Source: Aldehydirespirator sp965221185
GTDB taxonomy: Bacteria > Actinomycetota > Acidimicrobiia > Acidimicrobiales > Aldehydirespiratoraceae
NCBI GenBank assembly: GCA_965221185.1
Contig: OZ244866.1
Span: 4,033,849-4,097,848 of the forward strand
Direction of reading: 5' to 3'
Length of the DNA: 64,000 bases
Below the pieces are notes generated by a model. The model ran no database searches. It was not told the origin of the DNA and saw only the letters and a list, made by a program, of their open reading frames with translations. Positions within the stretch are counted from its first letter, which is position 1, and every line of letters begins with the position of its first letter. The translations under genes were made by a program, and so were the position numbers. Positions 1 through 6,622 of the stretch are shown here, one piece after another.

Positions 1-57
1 GAGGTATCGGCGTTCGTCGACCGCGCCGCCTCCGAACTGGCCTCCGTCGGCGCCTGA
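1..57 (+). CDS. C-terminal end of a gene cut by the window edge
   Basis: Frame 1 is open from the first base to a TGA at 55-57 and would encode the last 18 residues (EVSAFVDRAASELASVGA) of a protein starting before the window. Composition looks like coding sequence for this genome, but the fragment is too short to assign. It could be a chance open stretch. Confidence 0.4.
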   Translation, partial: EVSAFVDRAASELASVGA

Positions 58-139
58 GCCGAGCTTGCGGCCCGGCTGTGGCGGGTCTGGATCTGCGGTT
101 GAGGCCTGAGCCGGGCGTGTGGCCCGGTTGTGGTGGCCG

Positions 140-526
140 TCAACGAGCGGCCACTGCTGCGATCTCGACCTTCCAGGCGGGTTGGGCCAGCTCGGGCACT
201 ATCACCAGCGTCGAGGCGGCCAGGTGGTCCCCGAGGAAACGGTCGCGCGCCGCCATCACCGCGGCGAGGTCCTGGTCCGGCAGGACGTAGGTCGTGACCG
301 ACACGATGTCGCTCGGGGCCATGCCGGCTTCCGCGAGCATGGCAGCGATGTTGTGCCACACGGTGGCGGCCTGCTCGGCGACATCGTCGGCCACTGATCC
401 GTCGGGTCGCGTGGGCACCACGCCCGATGTGTGGAGCCATCTCTCCGCTCCGGTAGTAGCCACTGCATGCGCGTAGCGCGCCGCTGGCGGCGCGATGGTG
501 TCTGGCCTGATCAGTCGTGATGGCAT
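140..526 (-). CDS. RidA/YjgF-family protein lacking the usual catalytic arginine
   Basis: A 128-residue protein with the layout and length of the YjgF/YER057c/UK114 (Rid) family, small trimeric proteins that in the RidA group hydrolyse reactive enamine/imine intermediates. The C-terminal block ending KVEIAAVAAR matches the family's VEIEAIA strand. RidA proper has a conserved arginine in a PARS-type motif before that strand; here the aligned stretch reads LAAS, so the arginine is absent. That places it among Rid subgroups without known enamine deaminase activity. It stands alone, convergent with the preceding gene fragment, with the divergent oxidoreductase at 668 upstream. Confidence 0.85.
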   Translation of the reverse strand: MPSRLIRPDTIAPPAARYAHAVATTGAERWLHTSGVVPTRPDGSVADDVAEQAATVWHNIAAMLAEAGMAPSDIVSVTTYVLPDQDLAAVMAARDRFLGDHLAASTLVIVPELAQPAWKVEIAAVAAR

Positions 527-667
527 CGCGGCGATGGTAGCTCCGGCGATCCGGGGCCATCACCAGGCCCGGCAATCAAGGCCGCGCCTGCTTCGCGACA
601 CAGTCTCGAGGCTGGGTGTCGCCCCGCGTTGTGGAGGCGTGCCGGTGCCGTGACACACTCTGGTGCC

Positions 668-1693
668 ATGGCACAGCGCATGGCTCTCTACTTCCAGGAC
701 AAGCATCCCATCGGCTACGAGATCGAGATGGCCCGCTACGCCGAGGAGCGGGGCTTCAGCGAGATCTGGCAGGGCGACACCCGGTTGGCCCGCGACTGCG
801 TGGTGATGATGAGCGCCCTGCTGGCGTCCACCAAGCGGCTGCGCATCGCTAGCGGAGTGCTGCCCATCTACACCCGCAACCCAGCGGTGATAGCGGCCTC
901 TTGGAGCACGATGCACGAGCTCGCCGGCCCGGCACCCGACGGCGGCAGCCGGGTGATGCTGGGTCTCGGCGCCTGGTGGGAGCCCATCGCCGGGCGGGTC
1001 GGGGCAGGCCGGCGCCGGCCGCTCGCCGCCATGCGCGAGAACGTCGAGGCGATCCGAGCCCTGTTCACCATGGAGGAGGTCACCTACGAGGGCGAGTTCG
1101 TCCACCTCGACCGGGTCAGCCTCGATGTGGCCTACGGCGACACGTCGCCCCGCGACATCCCCATCTACATCGGCGCCACCGGTCCGAAGATGCTGGAGCT
1201 GACCGGGGAGATCGCCGACGGGGCCATGCTCAACTATGTGGTGTCGACCGACTACATCCGCGACGCGGTGGCCCGGGTCGGGGCCGGGGCCGAGAAGTCG
1301 GGACGCACCATCGACGACATCGACCGGCCCGAGCTGCTGATCTGCTCGCTGTCCGACGACGATCCCGACACCGCCCTGCTCACCGGCAAGTCGCTGGTGG
1401 CGTACTACTTGGGCACTGAGCCCCACATCATGGCCGCCTCCGGCGCCGACCCCGGGCTCATCGAGCGGGTCCAGGAGGTGGTCGGCTGGCCGGCCACCGA
1501 GGCCGACTACTACAAGGCCGCCCCCCTCATAGGCGACGACCTGGTACGCCGCATCATGGCCGTGGGCAACGCCGCGGAGTGCCGGGACACGGTGGCGGAG
1601 TTCATCGACGCGGGGGTCACCTGCCCGGTGCTCTACCCCCTGATGGACGACATGAAGCCAGTAATCGACACCTTCGCCCACTGGTCCCCCTAA
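668..1693 (+). CDS. F420-type luciferase-like oxidoreductase
   Basis: A 341-residue member of the luciferase-like monooxygenase superfamily, TIM-barrel flavin or F420 enzymes. Visible family features are the early EIEMARYAEERGFSEIWQGD block, the strand ending RIASGVLPIYTRNP, the RVMLGLGAWW block and the PIYIGATGPKMLELTGEIAD block that lines the cofactor site. Actinobacterial members of this size usually use coenzyme F420. I chose the ATG at 668 because the family N-terminus begins just after it; an in-frame start at 629 would add a tail without homology. The substrate cannot be told. It is not a close copy of the two related genes at 16089 and 48182. Confidence 0.88.
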   Translation: MAQRMALYFQDKHPIGYEIEMARYAEERGFSEIWQGDTRLARDCVVMMSALLASTKRLRIASGVLPIYTRNPAVIAASWSTMHELAGPAPDGGSRVMLGLGAWWEPIAGRVGAGRRRPLAAMRENVEAIRALFTMEEVTYEGEFVHLDRVSLDVAYGDTSPRDIPIYIGATGPKMLELTGEIADGAMLNYVVSTDYIRDAVARVGAGAEKSGRTIDDIDRPELLICSLSDDDPDTALLTGKSLVAYYLGTEPHIMAASGADPGLIERVQEVVGWPATEADYYKAAPLIGDDLVRRIMAVGNAAECRDTVAEFIDAGVTCPVLYPLMDDMKPVIDTFAHWSP

Positions 1694-1886
1694 CCCCCGC
1701 CCGCGCCCCGCCCCGGCCCCCAGGGGGACTCTGTTCGCGCTGTCCGTGATTGCGCCGGGTTTGTGCACACAAACATGGAGGATTCCCGCGCCACAGAAGA
1801 CGATGTGGCCTATTATCATATCTTTGCATGTTATATCAGTCTCGGAGTCGCCATCCAGGGGCCGCGGAACGGCGGGTACGGGCCCG

Positions 1887-2270
1887 CATGGCGAGCCAGC
1901 ACGGGCTCGCAACCCGCGGGAGGCCCTCCTGGCCCGATCCGGCGAGGGCGCCGTGCCGCTCAGCGAATGGAGCCGGATGGTGGCCGACCTGCTGGAGGCG
2001 TCGGGTCTGCCTCGTCCCGCCTTCGAACATCGGGTAGAGGGTCGTGACGGGGAGTTCGTGGCCCAGGTCGATCTGGCCTACCCCTCGGTGCGCTTGGCTA
2101 TAGAGCTCGACAGCGTGCGATGGCACTTCAACCGGGTGTCGTTCGCGGAGGACCCGAGACGCCGCAACGCACTGTTCATGGCCGGCTGGACGGTCCTCAC
2201 GTTCACGTGGGACGACTACGCCAACCATGCCAGCACTCTGTGCGCCACCGTTGCCCGGGCTTGCGGGTAA
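1887..2270 (+). pseudogene. internally deleted AbiEi/DUF559-like gene
   Basis: From about 1914 to 2270 one frame encodes a recognisable C-terminal domain: a block around LLEASGLPRP, then VAQVDLAYPSVRLAIELDS, RRRNALFMAGWTVLTFTW and a short tail, as in actinobacterial AbiEi-type/DUF559 proteins with a restriction-endonuclease-like end. Such proteins are usually about 300 residues with an N-terminal winged helix. Just upstream, in another frame, MASQHGLATR (from 1890) resembles the start of that winged helix. The two pieces abut in different frames with the middle missing, so I read it as an internal deletion relic. A short functional gene with an unusual N-terminus is less likely. Confidence 0.5.
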
Positions 2271-2312
2271 GCCCCCTGAGAAGCCAGCCGCTCCGGCGGA
2301 CGGGCGACGGTC

Positions 2313-2434
2313 ATTGTTGTGGTCGGTTTGTGTGCGCTTTTGCGTGATGGGGCCGGGTTTTCGCGCACATTCGCGAGCTGGCCATTGCTGTGGACGGTTT
2401 GTGTGCGCTCTTGCATGATGGGGCCGGGTTTCGC
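2313..2434. repeat. two-copy tandem repeat, 71-bp period
   Basis: The 224 bp between the pseudogene and the amidohydrolase hold a direct repeat: ATTGTTGTGGTCGGTTTGTG at 2313 recurs as ATTGCTGTGGACGGTTTGTG at 2384, and both are followed by a block containing GATGGGGCCGGGTTT. A related GATTGCGCCGGGTTTGTG occurs near 1748. No promoter or protein-coding role is evident. Confidence 0.75.
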
Positions 2435-2494
2435 ATCGGCGGCAATGGGCGGGCGGGCGGCGAGTGAGGCGGCGGCTCGTTAGCGTCTGTATTC

Positions 2495-3886
2495 GTGACC
2501 GAGGCTGGACGTGACCTGCTGGTGCACGGCGGTGCGGTTGTCACCGTTGACGATGTGGACACGGTCCACGACCCGGGCTGGGTGTATGTGCGGGGCAACC
2601 GGGTGGTTGAGGTCGGGGCCGGGGAGCCTCCGTCGAGCCGCGTCCGGCAGGCCGCGGAGGCGATTGATGCAGCGGGTTGCGCAGTCATGCCGGGGATGAC
2701 CAACGCCCACACGCATCTGTTCCAGGCATTCTTCCGAGGGCTGGCTGACGACAAGACCTTGCTCGACTGGTTGCGAGATTGCATCTGGCCTGCCGCGATC
2801 CACCTCGATGCTGACATCGCGTATGCCGCCGCCCTTGCCGGCGTGCTTGAGAACCTGCGCGGTGGGGCGACCACGGTGATCGATCACCAGTACATCCACA
2901 CCGACGAAGGAATCAATGACGCAGTGTGCCGGGCGGCCGACGAGTTGGGGGTGCGCTTCCTGCTGGCCCACGGCTGGGCCGACCGCAACTACCACTCCGC
3001 TCTCGAGCAGACCGCCGAGCAGGCCGTTGCCCGGGCTGACACTGCCCGGCGCCGCTGGGACGGTCGCCACGAGGACCGCATTCGCGTGGAGCTGGCGCCG
3101 CTGATCCCGTGGGGATGCTCAGACGAGGCGATGCGCACCACCGTGGCCGCGGCCCGCAGCTGGGGCCGCGGCACCCACATCCACTGCGCGGAGACCGCAG
3201 TCGAAGTGGACATGAGCCTCGAGGAGCGGGGAGTGCGCCATGTGACATGGCTCGACTCGCTGGGCGTCCTCGGCCCCGACATGCAGCTCGCCCACAGCGT
3301 GTGGCTCGACGACGAAGAGCTCAACCTGATCGCGGCGACCGGATCGATCATTGTGCACTGCCCGGTGTCGAACATGTACCTGGCCTCGGGAGTGGCCCGC
3401 CTGCCCGAGATGCGAGCCCGCGGCATCACGGTGGCGCTGGCCAGCGACGGTCCGGGCAGCAACAACCGCCAGGACATGTTCGAGGTGCTCAAGGCGACCG
3501 TGCTGCTGCAGAAGGTGCATCACCTCGACCCGCTGCTGCTACAGCCCGACGATGTGCTGCGCATGGCCTGCCGGGGCGGGGCGGCGGCCTTCGGCATGCC
3601 GGGGACCTTCGGCATGGTGGCCGAAGGCCAGCGAGCCGACCTCCTCGTGGTGGACCTGCGTTCGCCGTTCGTAGCGCCCGTGCACCGGGTGGCCAGCGCT
3701 CTCGTCTACAACGCCACCCCCCGAGACTTGCGAGACGTTGTGGTCGACGGCCAGATCCTGCTGCGAGACGGCCATCTAGCCACCGCCGACGAGAGCCAGA
3801 TCATGGCCAAGGCCAACGATGCCGCCCGCGACCTCTTCAACCGAGCGGGCATCAAGACCCGAGTGACCCGAGACGACCGTCCTTAG
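2495..3886 (+). CDS. amidohydrolase of the TRZ/ATZ type (guanine/8-oxoguanine deaminase-like)
   Basis: A 463-residue metal-dependent hydrolase of the cytosine/8-oxoguanine deaminase and TRZ/ATZ branch. The metal and catalytic motifs are complete: NAHTHLFQ near residue 70, HIHCAET near 230, a histidine in LAHSVWL, HCPVSN near 288, and ASDGPGSNN near 315. A distal ADLLVVDLR strand shows the composite beta domain is present. The family deaminates or dechlorinates purine- and triazine-like rings. Its position beside an xdhD-type molybdenum hydroxylase operon and a second amidohydrolase suggests purine catabolism, as guaD does in E. coli; that role is inferred. The start is GTG at 2495. Confidence 0.9.
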   Translation: MTEAGRDLLVHGGAVVTVDDVDTVHDPGWVYVRGNRVVEVGAGEPPSSRVRQAAEAIDAAGCAVMPGMTNAHTHLFQAFFRGLADDKTLLDWLRDCIWPAAIHLDADIAYAAALAGVLENLRGGATTVIDHQYIHTDEGINDAVCRAADELGVRFLLAHGWADRNYHSALEQTAEQAVARADTARRRWDGRHEDRIRVELAPLIPWGCSDEAMRTTVAAARSWGRGTHIHCAETAVEVDMSLEERGVRHVTWLDSLGVLGPDMQLAHSVWLDDEELNLIAATGSIIVHCPVSNMYLASGVARLPEMRARGITVALASDGPGSNNRQDMFEVLKATVLLQKVHHLDPLLLQPDDVLRMACRGGAAAFGMPGTFGMVAEGQRADLLVVDLRSPFVAPVHRVASALVYNATPRDLRDVVVDGQILLRDGHLATADESQIMAKANDAARDLFNRAGIKTRVTRDDRP

Positions 3887-4131
3887 GGGCCGAGCGGATC
3901 GGCAGCAGTTCATGGGGATCTTCGCAAGGCACTGAGCGAGGCCGTGGCCCGAGCGGCCCGTGAGTAGCCCTATGTCAAGCTCGCCTCAAATCTGCACGAG
4001 TATTGCTCCTATGTGACGAGTTTCTCTACTGATTTCGGTCGAGTAGGCCCGAGCGGCCAGTGAGCGCAGCGAATAGGAGCGGGAAACAACATGCTTCACC
4101 GGGAGGTCTCGTCACCTATCCGCGCATGCTC
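3885..4131. repeat. dispersed inverted-repeat element, copy 1 (interrupted)
   Basis: This copy fills the gap between two convergent genes and touches both stop codons (TAG 3884-3886 on plus, TGA 4134-4132 on minus). The core GAGGCCGTGGCCCGAGCGGC is followed at 3965-4046 by about 82 bp of less GC-rich DNA absent from other copies. The core then resumes with GCCCGAGCGGCCAGTGAGCG, so GCCCGAGCGGCC-n-GTGAG appears on both sides of the insert. The right end (CCTATCCGCGCATGCTCT) matches the other copies. Confidence 0.8.
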
Positions 4132-4824
4132 TCAGGCGTAGCGGTTGGTCCAGTGTTGTAGGGCGGTGAGCACCATTTGGCGCTTGGCGTTGTTGGACAG
4201 GTACGGGGCCCGGGACAACTCAATCTGGATCCAGGGCATCTCGGCTGAGTGCGCGCGGGTGATGTAGCCGCCGCGGAAGGGGTCATTGACTTTCACCGGC
4301 CCGTCGAGTTGCTGCTCGAAGGCGTCCCGCAGGCCCTCGATCCAGTCCTGCGGGCAGGTTCCGTCGCCGTTGCTCAAGCACACCCACGGCCGTTCCCGGC
4401 CCGGATCGGGCCCAAGCGGTGGTCCCGTCGCGGCCATCGTGTGACAGTCCACGCCCAGAGCCCAGCGACCGCGGTGACCCAGCTCGGTTAGCTGCTGGTG
4501 GTACGGGGCGTGGTAGGCGTCCAGCAGTCCCTCGACCTCAGCCTGCGACAGCGGGCGGTGCCAGACGCCGACGTTCCAGCACGTGTGGGTCTTTACCGCG
4601 CCGTCGGCCCGCCGGTCGTCTCGCGCCCTGTTCATGTCCACCACGGCCCGGGCCACGTCGGTGGTGACGAACGCCCCCACTTCGGCGGAAATCGCGTAGA
4701 TCTCGACCGCGCCGCCGTCGCCGTCGTCTGCAACCGCCTCGGGCGTCAGGGCGCACATCGACTCGATTTCAGACGGAACCCGCAACCCGGCGTGAGGCAC
4801 CGAGACGACGAGGGGAAGTGTCAC
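4132..4824 (-). CDS. N-formylglutamate amidohydrolase family protein
   Basis: A 230-residue protein of the N-formylglutamate amidohydrolase (HutG/FGase) family, which removes the formyl group in histidine breakdown. Family blocks visible are VVSVPHAGLRVP at the N-terminus, VVDMNRARDDRRADG, WALGVDCHTMAATGPP and the ending ITRAHSAEMPWIQIELSRAPYL. I take GTG 4824 as start: it lies at the PHAG-containing N-terminus and its GTGA overlaps the TGA of an upstream mini-ORF. It is last in an operon with the ATP-grasp/M20 fusion and gamma-glutamyltransferase, which points to amino-acid or peptide salvage rather than a classic hut pathway; no other hut gene is present. Confidence 0.88.
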   Translation of the reverse strand: MTLPLVVSVPHAGLRVPSEIESMCALTPEAVADDGDGGAVEIYAISAEVGAFVTTDVARAVVDMNRARDDRRADGAVKTHTCWNVGVWHRPLSQAEVEGLLDAYHAPYHQQLTELGHRGRWALGVDCHTMAATGPPLGPDPGRERPWVCLSNGDGTCPQDWIEGLRDAFEQQLDGPVKVNDPFRGGYITRAHSAEMPWIQIELSRAPYLSNNAKRQMVLTALQHWTNRYA

Positions 4825-4862
4825 CGCGGCTGCTTCGGAGGCGAGGCGGGTCCGCCGGTCAC
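4821..4862 (-). CDS. relay mini-ORF between ggt and the hutG-like gene
   Basis: GTG at 4862 overlaps the ggt stop (GTGA, 4862-4859). Thirteen codons (MTGGPASPPKQPR) run to a TGA at 4823-4821 that overlaps the hutG-like GTG start. The mini-ORF lies in a 38-bp tandem duplication (unit starts 4826 and 4864, 33 identical bases visible). The peptide resembles the ggt C-terminus (GGPASPPKQPQ). It probably preserves translational coupling; translation itself is inferred. Confidence 0.5.
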   Translation of the reverse strand: MTGGPASPPKQPR

Positions 4863-6619
4863 TGCGGCTGCTTCGGAGGCGAGGCGGGTCCGCCGGCCGC
4901 GCCGTCGCGCCTCGGGTCGGCCACACCGATCAGGCGGCCACCCTCGTTCATCACCATCTGAATGCAGCCCATGTAGAACGAGTACGGCTCCCGGCGATTC
5001 AACTCGAACCCGGCGCCCTCCAGGGCTGCCAGCACGTCGGTTGCCATCCTGGATGCTTCAACCGAGACCTCGCCTTCGAGCGAGCAGTGCAGGCGGGGCG
5101 CGGCCACCGCCTCGAGCGGCGACGACTTCCGGAGACGCAGCAACACCTGCAGGATCGCGGGGGGAATCCGCTCGCTGCCGGGTGAGCCGATGGCCAGCCG
5201 CGGACCGTGCTCATTGAAAACGATTGTGGGCGCGACGTTGGCCCAGGGAACCGCGTTGGGACGCAGATCGTAGGGGTGGGATGCGTCGGTGGTGAGGAAC
5301 GCGCTCATGTAGTTGTTGTAGAGGAAGCCGAGCTCAGGCGAGGCGGCGCACGAGCCGTACACGTTCTCGATCGACTGCGTCAGCGCCACCACGTTGCCAT
5401 CTGCGTCCATCACCGACAGGTGGGTGGTCTCACCGTGCCCGAAGCGCTGCATCATCTGCTGAGCCAGACCCCGCGCGTGCCGACGGCTCGTCATCTGCTT
5501 GTCTGACGCCTGGGTGTACAGGTTGGGATCGAGGGGTCGATCCTTGCGGTCGGCCAGCGCCAGGCGGATGGTCTCGGCCAGGCACACCGCGCCTTCGGGG
5601 GTGTCGATGTCCTGGAACTGGCGCGGCAGGCTCTGGTGGATGTTGAGCATCTCCACCAGGGTGCGGCCCGCCCCGGGCAGCGGCATTGTCAACACCCGGT
5701 CGCGCCCGAACCGCCCCGACAAGGGCTGGCGCTCGACGGGGTGGGGGATCTGGGCGAGGTCGTCGGCCAGCAGGATCCCGCCGTTGGCCTCCATGTCCTC
5801 ATGGATGAGGCGGGCCGTCTCCCCGAGGTAGAAGTCCTCGAAGCCCTGCTCCGCGAGGCGGCGCAGCGTCCGGGCCAATACCGGCTGCACCAGTGTCGTG
5901 CCGGCCCGATAAACCTTGCGTTCCTCCTGCAGGAAGAACCGCCTTGCCGAGTGGGCCCGCAAGTGTCTCAGCTCACGACGGGCGAGCCGGTGCTGCAGCA
6001 CGCTGACCTCGTAGCCCTTGTCGGCCAGCACGATGGCCGGCTCCAGCACCTCGGCCCAACCGAGCCGGCCATAGGCTTCGAGCGCGTAGGCGTAGACCGC
6101 AACGGAGCTGGGCACCGTGGTGGCGAGATGTCCCCGGCGGCGGTCGGCGGCCAGGTTGGCGAACCGGTCGATCAGTGCCCTGTTCGGAGCCCGGGACGAC
6201 CCGTCGAGCGCGACGGTGCGGTCCGTGGCGGCGTCATGGATGAGCATCATCGTCTGGCCCCCGAGACCAGAGGCCGCGGGCTCGCACACCCCTAGGGCGA
6301 GCGCGGCCGCCACCGCGGCGTCAACCGCGTTGCCGCCCCGCGCCAGCATCTGAACTCCCGCCGCGGTGGCCGAGTAGTGGGCCGTGCTCACCATCCCGTT
6401 GCGGGACGCGGCGACGCGCTGGGGCTCGTGGATGCGGGTGTCGGTCAGCTCCAGCAGATCGGTATCGATTTCCGTACCCCTGCGTCGCTTCGACCGGCGA
6501 GGCCGCTGCCCTCCGGGCTTGGCCCCAGGACCGTGTGGCTCGGGGTCGGCCACACGATCAGAGCCTGCCGCTCCTTGCGGTGGCGCGTGAGGCTCCTGCG
6601 GCGCCTGGTGTTCGGTCAT
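4859..6619 (-). CDS. ggt: gamma-glutamyltransferase-type Ntn hydrolase
   Basis: A 586-residue gamma-glutamyltranspeptidase homologue. These enzymes self-cleave at a threonine that becomes the nucleophile of the small subunit, and move or hydrolyse gamma-glutamyl groups. The large-subunit start MVSTAHYSATAAGVQMLARG and ARGGNAVDAAVAAALALGV are clear. The cleavage motif GETTHLSVMDADGNVVA puts the nucleophile near residue 396. The distal NAVPWANVAPTIVF and GSPGSERIPP match the small subunit's substrate loop. Unlike the E. coli enzyme no signal peptide is seen: the first 60 residues are charged and proline-rich. Its ATG lies 3 bp past the stop of the upstream ATP-grasp/M20 gene, so the two are probably co-transcribed. 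Confidence 0.92.
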   Translation of the reverse strand: MTEHQAPQEPHAPPQGAAGSDRVADPEPHGPGAKPGGQRPRRSKRRRGTEIDTDLLELTDTRIHEPQRVAASRNGMVSTAHYSATAAGVQMLARGGNAVDAAVAAALALGVCEPAASGLGGQTMMLIHDAATDRTVALDGSSRAPNRALIDRFANLAADRRRGHLATTVPSSVAVYAYALEAYGRLGWAEVLEPAIVLADKGYEVSVLQHRLARRELRHLRAHSARRFFLQEERKVYRAGTTLVQPVLARTLRRLAEQGFEDFYLGETARLIHEDMEANGGILLADDLAQIPHPVERQPLSGRFGRDRVLTMPLPGAGRTLVEMLNIHQSLPRQFQDIDTPEGAVCLAETIRLALADRKDRPLDPNLYTQASDKQMTSRRHARGLAQQMMQRFGHGETTHLSVMDADGNVVALTQSIENVYGSCAASPELGFLYNNYMSAFLTTDASHPYDLRPNAVPWANVAPTIVFNEHGPRLAIGSPGSERIPPAILQVLLRLRKSSPLEAVAAPRLHCSLEGEVSVEASRMATDVLAALEGAGFELNRREPYSFYMGCIQMVMNEGGRLIGVADPRRDGAAGGPASPPKQPQ

Positions 6620-6622
6620 CGG

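Noticed and set aside
560..1912. Long minus-strand open frame opposite the first F420-type gene
   Set aside because: It has no domain signal and is the GC-driven antisense shadow of a clear luciferase-like gene.
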